Position numbers and translations under genes: made by a program. From Nitrospira sp. (GTDB lineage: Bacteria > Nitrospirota > Nitrospiria > Nitrospirales > Nitrospiraceae), in the NCBI GenBank assembly GCA_024998565.1, contig JACOEM010000001.1:124001-188000 (forward strand): DNA of 64,000 nt. Reading direction: 5' to 3'. A model generated the notes under the pieces. It saw only the letters and a list, made by a program, of their open reading frames with translations. It searched no databases and had not been told where the DNA came from. This document shows, piece after piece, positions 1 through 7,344 of the stretch (position 1 is the stretch's first letter; each line of letters starts with the position of its first letter).

Positions 1-95
1 GAACCGACCGTCCAACCGGTCAAATTCAGCGCTCGTTCAAAAGCTGATTAAAAATGTAGAGCTAACACAGTCCCGACAGGAGTGTCAACGCGAGG

Positions 96-116
96 CCGGC
101 CCCCTTTGCGGGCCGG
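96..116 (-). terminator. GC-rich hairpin downstream of the first gene (possible terminator)
   Basis: A perfect 7-bp inverted repeat (CCGGCCC / GGGCCGG) with a 7-nt loop lies about 10 bases past the stop of the minus-strand gene that begins the window. It has no T-run, so intrinsic termination is only possible. The rest of bases 1-125 shows nothing else. Confidence 0.35.
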
Positions 117-125
117 TGAACAATC

Positions 126-845
126 TTACTCTGAATAAATGAGGAGCTGAAGACCAATGACGACGACGAGGGTCGCCCAGAGCAACTCCCAATACGAACG
201 CTCGGCAATGAAGGTCCGCGTTCGCCAGCCAGAGACCAACTTGGAAGATCCCGCGGTGATGGCCATCATGCCCATGATCACGTGATGAAGCGCAATTTTG
301 CCGGCGGCAGGATGGTCTCCGTGCGAGTGGCTGAATAACATCAGTCCGCCGACGATCGCAAAGAGTGGAAGGGGCACAGTCCACACCGCATGGGCAAACC
401 ATCCGGTCCGCCGCAGGAATTCAACGACACCGACGGCGCAAGCCAGCACTCCATAGATCTTGTGCTGGAGCACTTCTTCATCGCTGCCGAAGAACGTCTG
501 GGCGAACGTCATCGACCCGATCGGCCATGAGTCATGATCGCTCCAGATGAGCAGAAACACTCCCCCCACTGTTAGGGCGCCGGGGAGTAAAAACTTTGTC
601 CAAACCAATGCCGGCCATCCCAGGGCCTGACGGACTTCACTCATCCCGATCAGCAACAGAAAGATACCCGCCATGTGATGATTGAATTCGGAATAGGCAA
701 TGCCCTTTCGAGAGCCCTCCCACAACTCTCCCGAGACAGGCGCATGATGATGTCCCTGCTCCTGAACCGTCGCGCCATGTCCGTGACCGGCAGTCTCCGC
801 CATCACAAACGACACGCTCCACAGCAGGACAGCCAGACACAACAT
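126..845 (-). CDS. His-rich multi-spanning membrane protein of unknown function
   Basis: The product is about 239 residues from the start chosen here. It opens with a short hydrophobic signal-like segment ending FVMAETAG, then a His-rich stretch (HGHG and HHH) that should face outside. Several hydrophobic segments follow (around GIFLLLIGMSE, LLPGALTVGGVFLLIW, IYGVLACAVGVVEF, LPLFAIVGGLMLF and LVVVIGLQLLIYS), with a second His-rich loop (SHSHGDH). I do not recognise the family; the His clusters could bind a metal. The frame stays open to 968, but a terminator hairpin occupies 924-949, so that longer start would sit upstream of the terminator. For that reason and for the signal segment I prefer the ATG at 845. 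The ribosome-binding signal is poor (AGGG directly against the ATG), so the start is uncertain. Confidence 0.6.
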   Translation of the reverse strand: MLCLAVLLWSVSFVMAETAGHGHGATVQEQGHHHAPVSGELWEGSRKGIAYSEFNHHMAGIFLLLIGMSEVRQALGWPALVWTKFLLPGALTVGGVFLLIWSDHDSWPIGSMTFAQTFFGSDEEVLQHKIYGVLACAVGVVEFLRRTGWFAHAVWTVPLPLFAIVGGLMLFSHSHGDHPAAGKIALHHVIMGMMAITAGSSKLVSGWRTRTFIAERSYWELLWATLVVVIGLQLLIYSE

Positions 846-922
846 CCCTAGAAGCGGGAAGCATGGACTTAGAAATCTCAGACAATGAATCGGTCGAGAG
901 GGAAACACCGGCAGGAATCGAA

Positions 923-950
923 AGGCCCATCCGGATTGCCGGATGGGCCG
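923..950 (-). terminator. Intrinsic terminator of the sulfate assimilation operon
   Basis: A perfect 11-bp inverted repeat (GGCCCATCCGG / CCGGATGGGCC) with a 4-nt loop is followed on the minus strand by TTTCGATTC. It lies about 30 bases past the stop of the PCP_red gene and before the next start, so it should end the long minus-strand operon. Confidence 0.7.
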
Positions 951-979
951 TGCACTCGTCTCATGCATGCATTCGTCGG

Positions 980-1735
980 CTACATGAACTTCATGAACTT
1001 CTCTTTGGCTTCATCCATCACTTGCGCCGTGATTTCGACCAGGCCGCGCTCCTTGGCGATCCGCTCAATTTCACGGCGGGCCATCGGGCGAATGAAGTCA
1101 GGAATGTTGTCCATACGCTGTTCGGCATCCTTCGTCCATGCGATCCCGTTGGGCGAATCATTCTTGGAATCATCCATGACCTGCAGCGTAATATTCTTAT
1201 AGCCATGCTTCCGCGCATAGGCCTCCACACTGCTCTGAACCATCGGCTTCACAAAAGACGGCAAGCGCTCCAACTTCTCCTTGGCGTCTGCAGTCCATGT
1301 GAATTCGCTCGTTCCGTTTCCATTCTGCGGCTTGCCGCCTGAAGTTAATCCCATCTCCGCAACCATAGCCGAGAAGGGGCAACCGCCGGACGTCTTCTCT
1401 CCACCGGCATCCGGCGCGCTGAGCTTCGCAGAAGCCGCGACCGGTTGCCCGCCCTGAATCTTCTCGTTGAGATAGGCGGCCATCTGCCCTGCGCCGGCCT
1501 GTGCTTCCTCTTTCAGCGTCCCGCGAGTCATCTCGAACGGTTCTGCCGTCTCCGTGCGGCCTCCGAGCTTTACACCGAGCGAGGCAACCATTTGGGTCTC
1601 TCCCGGATTCGTCACCATGGAAAACTTCGCCTCGCAGGATGGACAGCCGAAGAACACGCCGAGTGAGCCCTCACCGGGTTTTTCGACCTTCTGAAACGTC
1701 ATGTAGGTCTCGCAGTTCAGGCAAACGAACTTCAT
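980..1735 (-). CDS. Zinc-ribbon protein with two PCP_red domains
   Basis: The product has 251 residues. The N-terminus has two Cys pairs (CLNC at about residue 5 and CPSC at about 31) that look like a zinc ribbon. The C-terminal half contains two copies of a roughly 45-residue helical unit beginning FTWTADAKEKLERLPSF and IAWTKDAEQRMDNIPDF. Each has the pattern W(T)xxAxxxxxxxPxFxRxMxxxxxExxA known from the proto-chlorophyllide reductase 57 kDa subunit C-terminal domain (PCP_red). The organism need not make chlorophyll, since this domain also occurs in non-phototrophs. A further CPF motif lies between the ribbon and the first repeat. The gene lies 26 bases after mrp at the distal end of the sulfur operon, suggesting a role in Fe-S or sulfur chemistry, which is inference. 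Confidence 0.75.
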   Translation of the reverse strand: MKFVCLNCETYMTFQKVEKPGEGSLGVFFGCPSCEAKFSMVTNPGETQMVASLGVKLGGRTETAEPFEMTRGTLKEEAQAGAGQMAAYLNEKIQGGQPVAASAKLSAPDAGGEKTSGGCPFSAMVAEMGLTSGGKPQNGNGTSEFTWTADAKEKLERLPSFVKPMVQSSVEAYARKHGYKNITLQVMDDSKNDSPNGIAWTKDAEQRMDNIPDFIRPMARREIERIAKERGLVEITAQVMDEAKEKFMKFM

Positions 1736-1761
1736 AGGATCCCCCCTCCGGGTCGGTGCGC

Positions 1762-2688
1762 TTACAGCTTTTCCGCCAGGACTTTTTTGTAATCCAGTAA
1801 CGCTTGAATCCGTCCGACGATATCTTGATATTTCTGGATCGTCGGATATTCAGGATCGAGGAGCGGCTGCCCCTTATCGAATGTTTTGGCAAACTTACGA
1901 TCGAACGGGACACGGCCGAGTAAGGGCAAATCCAGCACCTCGCACATCGCCTCCGTGTTCCCCTCGAATAACTCATTTTCCGCACCGCAGGATGGACACC
2001 GGTATTCGCTCATGTTTTCAACAATGCCCAATACCCGGATACCCATATCACGCGCATAGGTGACGGACTTCTGCACCACGTCGGACGCGACTTCCGACGG
2101 TGTCGTCACCACGATCGCACCGGCCAGGTCGGGAATGAATCCCGCAATGACCGGCGGTTTATCGGCAGCGGCGCCCGGCGGGAGATCGGCGAGGAGATAA
2201 TCCAACTCTCCCCAGACCACATCAGCCAGGAATTCGCGGATCACGTTCATTTCCATGAGGCCGAGCCAGACCGGGCTCAGATCCATCGGGCCCTTCCACC
2301 GCACCGGCGAGGCATCATCGAGAAAAAAATCCATCGAGGCCACTTTGATGCCCAGGGGACCGACCGGAGGCTGCGCCCCTTCCGGAGTCATTCGTAACGA
2401 CTGACCATGTAGCCCCATCATTCGTGGGACACAGGGCCCGTTCAAATCGACATCGAGCAACCCGACCTTCGCACCCTGTCGCGCAAAGGCCAGCGCCAGG
2501 TTGACGGTCGTCATACTCTTGCCGACTCCGCCCTTGCCGCTCATCACCACCAGCTTCTGCTTGATGCCGGCCATTCGCGCCTGCACCTGCTTCATCTGAG
2601 CAGTGATCTGCTGCACCACTTTTGCGTCGTCGGAATACTGGAGCTTCGTGAGGATCGACTTGAGATCCTTGCCGGCCGCCATGGTCAT
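1762..2688 (-). CDS. mrp: Mrp/NBP35-family P-loop ATPase (Fe-S carrier)
   Basis: A 308-residue protein of the Mrp/ApbC/NBP35 family, whose members bind and transfer [4Fe-4S] clusters to apoproteins. The deviant Walker A GKGGVGKS lies near residue 50, followed by the family segments LLDVDLNGPCVPRMMG and DYLLADLPPG. A C-terminal CPSCG gives the CxxC used for bridging-cluster binding in dimers. A 45-residue helical N-terminus precedes the ATPase domain. It sits downstream of cysN in the same direction, in an operon whose sulfite reductase and APS reductase both need [4Fe-4S] clusters, so a maturation role is plausible (inference). Confidence 0.9.
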   Translation of the reverse strand: MTMAAGKDLKSILTKLQYSDDAKVVQQITAQMKQVQARMAGIKQKLVVMSGKGGVGKSMTTVNLALAFARQGAKVGLLDVDLNGPCVPRMMGLHGQSLRMTPEGAQPPVGPLGIKVASMDFFLDDASPVRWKGPMDLSPVWLGLMEMNVIREFLADVVWGELDYLLADLPPGAAADKPPVIAGFIPDLAGAIVVTTPSEVASDVVQKSVTYARDMGIRVLGIVENMSEYRCPSCGAENELFEGNTEAMCEVLDLPLLGRVPFDRKFAKTFDKGQPLLDPEYPTIQKYQDIVGRIQALLDYKKVLAEKL

Positions 2689-2765
2689 GAAAAACCCTCG
2701 AATTTGTTGATGAAGAACGCTACCACAGGGGTTTCAATAGAGTCAAACGGGCTCGCACCCCTCCG

Positions 2766-4646
2766 CTAGATGGAATACTGGATCGTCGATCTGGTCCCGG
2801 GGGGCTCAATGAGGACGCCCCGCTGCTTCAATTCCTCAAGGATCTGACGTGCCGCTGCGTCGAAGTCCTGCGGGCCGGCAAAGTGCAAGTCCGTATTCGG
2901 AGGCGGCTCTTCCCCCGCCCGGCTCATGTGTACCGCAAGAACCGGGGCCGGCTGAACCAACGTCCGTATCATCTCCGCCATCCGCTGATAGTTAATACCA
3001 AAGGTTTTGCTCGTGGAGACGACGATGAGCCCCGTATCAATCAGCAGCCTGGCGACCTCCCCGTACCGACGCACACGCTCGGCGGCGAAGGACGGATCGG
3101 CCGCAGACAGATCCGCGTCCAATCCCTGCAGCAGATTCTCGCCTTCCAGCAGGTACGCGTGGCGGCTATCGGCAACCAGCAAAGCTTCCACCCTTCGCGC
3201 AAGAAACGTCTTGCCCGTCTGGGCTGAGCCGGTGAACAACACAATGGCGGCCCGATGGCCGTATTGTCTGGCCCGATCCTCGGCCCGGACATCGCCCGTA
3301 AGCCACGCATATTCCCGCTGTCTCGCCTCCTCGCGCAGCCCTTCCTGCTCGTCATGCACCAACTCGGTAATGATCCCGCCCCCGGCAATGTCGTACTCAT
3401 CGACCAGCACGAACCGGCCTGTGGCTTCGAATGAGGACGAGAGATCAAACGCGAGCGGCGATTTCACCCGCAGAGTCAATTCGGCGACCTGATTCTTCGC
3501 CACCGCCTGACTTTCCTGCAGCTGCGCGAGATCGGCGGTGTCGATAATCCGATGAATGGCGGCGACTTCGCAGGCGACTTCACGCGTGGCGAGCCGCAAG
3601 ACATACTTCCGCCCCTTCTCCAGCGGCCTCCTGCCCATCCAAAACAGATTCACGCGAATCGCCGTCGAAACGAGCGGAATGGAGTCCCGGTGCGATGCGA
3701 TTTCACCACGCTCCACGAAAATCTGTTCATCGAGCGTGATGCCGACCGATTGACCGGCCTGTGCCTCGCTCCGCGGCGGATCGACGTTAAACCCTTCGAT
3801 CGATTGAACGACCGCGGTCTTGTTGGACGGCGAAAACACCAGTTGGTCACCGACTTTCAAGCGTCCTGCCGTAATGCGGCCGGCCAGAATCCGCCGCGCA
3901 TCGAACTTATAGACGTCCTGCAGTGGGAATCGGAGCGGCTGCTCCGAGCGAACCTGCTCCTTCTTGAAGAGAGCCAGCGTCTCCAGCACCGTAGGCCCCT
4001 GATACCAGTGCATGTGGCTGCTGCGCGTCGCGATGTTGTCACCCATCTTCGCGCTGACCGGAATCATCTGTTGAGGAACCGCCCGGAACTGACCCAGAAA
4101 TTCCCGATATTCCTTTTCGATCCCGTCGAACACATCCTGACGATACCCGACCAGGTCCATTTTATTGACCACCACCGCAAACTGCGTCACGCCCAACAGC
4201 GACAGGAGGTAGCCATGCTTCTTGGATTGTTCACGCACGCCTTCCAACGCATCGATGAGCAACAGCGCGGCTTCCGCCCGGGCCGCGCCCGAGATCATGT
4301 TCTTCAAAAACTCTTTATGTCCCGGCGCGTCGATAATGATGTATTGCCGCCCGTTCCAGATAAAGAAGGTGCGTGCCGTATCGATCGTGATGCCTTGCTC
4401 CTGCTCTTCAAGAAACGCGTCGAACAGGAACGCATACTCAAATTCCTTGCCCTGCTGGCGGCAGATCGCCTGCACCTTTTCCACTTTGCCTTCAGGCAAC
4501 GAGCCCGTATCGGCATAGAGTCGCCCCACCAGCGTAGATTTCCCGTGATCCACATGGCCCACGATGACGATGTTAAGACTCTCTTGCGGCTTGCTCTGGT
4601 CGTGCTGTGTCATATGATTCACTCGTTCAATGGAACCCTGGTTCAT
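2766..4646 (-). CDS. cysN: Sulfate adenylyltransferase large subunit (CysN) fused to an APS-kinase-like domain
   Basis: A 626-residue protein. The N-terminal GTPase has G1 GHVDHGKST (about residue 30), DAPGHKEF and NKMDL, followed by EF-Tu-like beta-barrel domains. With CysD it forms ATP sulfurylase, where GTP hydrolysis drives APS formation. From about residue 465 a kinase-like domain begins, with Walker A GSAQTGKT near 473 and segments resembling APS kinase ([14 protein letters not shown] and [17 protein letters not shown]). The kinase FISP-type motif is replaced by STSKTFG, and the normal KxLYxxA loop is not evident. The domain may therefore be degenerate or regulatory. An alternative start at MTQHDQ (4613) would match CysN homologues better at the N-terminus. 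It follows cysD by 46 bases. Confidence 0.9.
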   Translation of the reverse strand: MNQGSIERVNHMTQHDQSKPQESLNIVIVGHVDHGKSTLVGRLYADTGSLPEGKVEKVQAICRQQGKEFEYAFLFDAFLEEQEQGITIDTARTFFIWNGRQYIIIDAPGHKEFLKNMISGAARAEAALLLIDALEGVREQSKKHGYLLSLLGVTQFAVVVNKMDLVGYRQDVFDGIEKEYREFLGQFRAVPQQMIPVSAKMGDNIATRSSHMHWYQGPTVLETLALFKKEQVRSEQPLRFPLQDVYKFDARRILAGRITAGRLKVGDQLVFSPSNKTAVVQSIEGFNVDPPRSEAQAGQSVGITLDEQIFVERGEIASHRDSIPLVSTAIRVNLFWMGRRPLEKGRKYVLRLATREVACEVAAIHRIIDTADLAQLQESQAVAKNQVAELTLRVKSPLAFDLSSSFEATGRFVLVDEYDIAGGGIITELVHDEQEGLREEARQREYAWLTGDVRAEDRARQYGHRAAIVLFTGSAQTGKTFLARRVEALLVADSRHAYLLEGENLLQGLDADLSAADPSFAAERVRRYGEVARLLIDTGLIVVSTSKTFGINYQRMAEMIRTLVQPAPVLAVHMSRAGEEPPPNTDLHFAGPQDFDAAARQILEELKQRGVLIEPPGTRSTIQYSI

Positions 4647-4692
4647 GATCGTGATCGCTCGAAGGCTCGCCTGCTATCCGGCATAGGCCGAC

Positions 4693-5490
4693 TCACATGT
4701 ACCCCTTCTTCCGGAGCATCTCCATGCCTCGCCCCGCGTCCTGCGCACGTCCGGCCCGCTCCGCCACATTGGTCCCGCGCAGTTCCGCGATGATCTCATC
4801 CACCGTCTTTGCCGTGGATTTGATCGGCATGGTGCAGGGCGCGCAGCCCAAACTTCGATACCGTGTGCCATCCCCCCTGTCCAGGTAGAGATCCATGAAG
4901 GGGATGTTCTCGTGCTTGATGTATTCCCAGATGTTGATCTCGGTCCAATCGAGGAGCGGATGAATCCGGATATGCGTGCCAGGCGGAAAGGTGGTCTTGA
5001 ACTGATCCCACAGTTCCGGCGGCTGGTCGCGAAAATCCCAATCCCCGTGTTTGTCTCGCGGGGAAAAATATCGCTCCTTCGCCCTAGTGCTGTCCTCATC
5101 TGCCCGAACACCCAGAATGATGCCGGTATACCCCTTTTCTTCGACCAGATTCTTCATGGCCGTCGTTTTTAAGGCGGTACAACAGACATCACGCCCCAGC
5201 GTATGGTTCATCCCGGCGGCCAGGGCCTCTTTGTTCTGGCCCACTACCAGATTGAGTCGCCACTCACGGGCAATCCGGTCGCGATATTCGATCATCGCCG
5301 GAATCTTGTAACTCGTATCCACATGAAGCAGGGGAAACGGCACATGCCCGAAAAAGGCCTTGCGGGCCAGCCACAGGAGCACGGTCGAATCCTTCCCCAT
5401 CGACCAGAGCATGGCGAGGTGATTGAAATGCTTGTAGGCTTCCCGAAGGATATAGACGCTTTGATCTTCGAGTTGACGCAAATGTTTCAT
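4693..5490 (-). CDS. cysD: Sulfate adenylyltransferase small subunit CysD
   Basis: A 265-residue PP-loop protein that catalyses AMP transfer from ATP to sulfate to give APS, in complex with CysN. The N-terminal [19 protein letters not shown] is typical. The pyrophosphatase loop appears as WSMGKDST near residue 30. [18 protein letters not shown] and [19 protein letters not shown] are the substrate-pocket segments, and the family C-terminus is present ([22 protein letters not shown], given here in part as RKKGYM). It lies 17 bases after the TrpD-like gene and just upstream of cysN, in one operon with cysH and sulfite reductase. Confidence 0.95.
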   Translation of the reverse strand: MKHLRQLEDQSVYILREAYKHFNHLAMLWSMGKDSTVLLWLARKAFFGHVPFPLLHVDTSYKIPAMIEYRDRIAREWRLNLVVGQNKEALAAGMNHTLGRDVCCTALKTTAMKNLVEEKGYTGIILGVRADEDSTRAKERYFSPRDKHGDWDFRDQPPELWDQFKTTFPPGTHIRIHPLLDWTEINIWEYIKHENIPFMDLYLDRGDGTRYRSLGCAPCTMPIKSTAKTVDEIIAELRGTNVAERAGRAQDAGRGMEMLRKKGYM

Positions 5491-5507
5491 GGTTCACACT
5501 CTTCCGT

Positions 5508-6575
5508 TTACGCTGAAATGCCGACCTTCGGCGCGTTTCCCGCGCTTGATCCGGCGACCGTCACCAACTCAGCCAGTTTGGCCTTGGCCTGACCGGACTC
5601 TAATGCGCTTCTGGCAGCCCCGAGATTTCCAGTAATCGACGTCCCCTTTCCGGCGGCATAGAGCAGCATGGCCGCGTTGAGGAGGACCCAGTCCCGTTGT
5701 CCGCCCTGAATTTCGTTGGCGAGGAGCCGCCTGATCAGATCGGCCTCACGCTCCCGCTGCTCGACCGGGAACCCGGCCATTTCGCGGAAGGTCGCCATCG
5801 ACAAGCCTGCATCCTTCGGCTGGAAGGTAAATGGAGTGATGCGCTCATCCTTGAGTTCCAAGAGGCGCGTGGAATTGCCGATCGAGAGTTCCGGATCCCC
5901 TTCGACGCCGCGGATAACGAGCGCGCGCGGGCAACTCAACATACGCAACGCCTCGATCGTCTTCTCGAAGTAAGGCGGATGCGACAGGCCGATCACCTGC
6001 GAGGTCGCGCGAGCGGGGTTGAGCATTCGCGCGACGGGATGGAAGAAGTTGCGTACCCCCAACTCCTGTCTCATTTCCAGAAACCGGCTCACTGGGGGGT
6101 GATACAGCGCCAGGTCCAGATAGGCAAATCCCTTCTTTTCCAATTCGGCTCCGACCGACTTAGCAGTCAGATCGACAGGAATGCCTAAGAGCTTCAGCAC
6201 TGACGAGATCCCGAGCCGGTCCGGAGGCCCATCCACTCCATGCAACAGCAAGACGGCTCCGGCGGCGGCCGCGACAATGGCGGCGGGAAGGATGGCGTGA
6301 AAGGTTTCCCGCTTTCCCGCATAGACGGGCACATCGACGACTCCGAGCCCCGAACGGACCGGCACCGGCGACACATATTGGCGCGCGGTCGCGGTAAAGG
6401 CCGCTAATTCCGTGACCGATTCCGACTTGAAACGCATGGCCGTGAGAAACGCCCCGATCTGCGCCGGCGTGGCGGTTCCCTCGATCATGAGGCGCATGGC
6501 CTGCTTGGCTTCTTCCCACGTGAGATCCTTGGATGTTTTTTGACCTTTAGCGACTTTGGCGAGCAGATGTTGCAT
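5508..6575 (-). CDS. TrpD/YbiB-like glycosyl (phosphoribosyl) transferase family protein in the sulfur operon
   Basis: A 355-residue protein with the fold of anthranilate phosphoribosyltransferase and nucleoside phosphorylases. The N-terminal helical domain has the pattern LTWEEAKQAMRLMIEGTATPAQIGAFLTAMRFK, cited in parts: AQIGAFLTAMR is the family hallmark. The PRPP-binding glycine loop GTGDxxxT of true TrpD is replaced by VVDVPVYAGKRETFH near residue 80. The protein therefore resembles the TrpD2/YbiB group, some of which bind nucleic acid rather than make tryptophan. It is wedged between cysH and cysD with 17-41 base gaps and must be co-transcribed with sulfate assimilation. Its reaction is unknown; I would not call it trpD. 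Confidence 0.75.
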   Translation of the reverse strand: MQHLLAKVAKGQKTSKDLTWEEAKQAMRLMIEGTATPAQIGAFLTAMRFKSESVTELAAFTATARQYVSPVPVRSGLGVVDVPVYAGKRETFHAILPAAIVAAAAGAVLLLHGVDGPPDRLGISSVLKLLGIPVDLTAKSVGAELEKKGFAYLDLALYHPPVSRFLEMRQELGVRNFFHPVARMLNPARATSQVIGLSHPPYFEKTIEALRMLSCPRALVIRGVEGDPELSIGNSTRLLELKDERITPFTFQPKDAGLSMATFREMAGFPVEQREREADLIRRLLANEIQGGQRDWVLLNAAMLLYAAGKGTSITGNLGAARSALESGQAKAKLAELVTVAGSSAGNAPKVGISA

Positions 6576-6616
6576 GGATGGTAATGACCTTGTCTGATTT
6601 CAGGGTGACGATGATG

Positions 6617-7339
6617 TTACTTGTGCAGCCCGCACTCGGTCTTGCCGAAATTCTTCCACCGACCGGAACGCGGATCGTCTCCCGGAAGGACAGGCGCCGT
6701 ACAATGGGTACAGCCGATGCTGGGGTAATTGCGGTCATGTAACGTGTTATAGGGCACCTCATGGAGCTGCAGATACGTCCAGACGTTGTCACTGCTCCAT
6801 CGGGCCAGGGGATTCACTTTGACGAGATTGAATTTTTTGTCCCACTCGATCAGCCCGGCGTTCGCCCTTGTGGGAGCCTGGTCTCGCCGGATCCCGGTGA
6901 TCCAAGCCGAGTACTCGCCGAGAATACGAGTGAGCGGTTCGATTTTCCGGAGCTCACAGCACTGGTCCGGCTTGCTGGCCCACAGCATGGCGCCATGTTG
7001 GGCAGCCTGCTGTTCCGGCGTCAACAGAGATTTCATGTGAATGACCTGCGCCGGCTTCAACCCGTACCGCGCGATAATGCGATCACGCACGTCGAAGGTT
7101 TCAGGAAACAGAAAATCGGTATCCAGATAAAACAGCGGTGCGTCCGGATCGATGCGATGCACCATGTCCACCAGGGCGACATCCTCCGCCCCGAAACTGC
7201 AGGCCAGCACAATGTGCGGCCGGTAGGTCTTCAACGCGTACTCCAGCAGGTCCCACGGCTGCTGAGATTCAAACGAATCACTCAGTGCCTTCAGCTCTGC
7301 GTCGGAGGGTCGTGCAGCCGGATTCTGTGTATCGTTCAC
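6617..7339 (-). CDS. cysH: Assimilatory APS reductase (CysH family, [4Fe-4S] type)
   Basis: A 240-residue PP-loop reductase that converts activated sulfate to sulfite using thioredoxin. The ACSFGAEDVALVDM segment (about 46-59) is the PP-loop region. Cys127-Cys128 together with Cys210 and Cys213 form the CC...CxxC [4Fe-4S] site that marks APS-using enzymes. The catalytic Cys236 sits in the C-terminal ECGLH motif. Because APS is the substrate, no APS kinase step should be needed, which bears on the odd kinase-like tail of CysN. It starts 5 bases after the sulfite reductase stop, so the two are translationally close. Confidence 0.92.
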   Translation of the reverse strand: MNDTQNPAARPSDAELKALSDSFESQQPWDLLEYALKTYRPHIVLACSFGAEDVALVDMVHRIDPDAPLFYLDTDFLFPETFDVRDRIIARYGLKPAQVIHMKSLLTPEQQAAQHGAMLWASKPDQCCELRKIEPLTRILGEYSAWITGIRRDQAPTRANAGLIEWDKKFNLVKVNPLARWSSDNVWTYLQLHEVPYNTLHDRNYPSIGCTHCTAPVLPGDDPRSGRWKNFGKTECGLHK

Positions 7340-7344
7340 CCTTC

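Noticed and set aside
3552-4793. Long plus-strand open frame (about 413 codons)
   Set aside because: It lies wholly opposite cysN and cysD, is rich in Arg and His as antisense frames of GC-rich genes are, and matches no family.
5508-6575. Calling this gene trpD (anthranilate phosphoribosyltransferase)
   Set aside because: The PRPP-binding glycine loop is altered and no other tryptophan gene is near.
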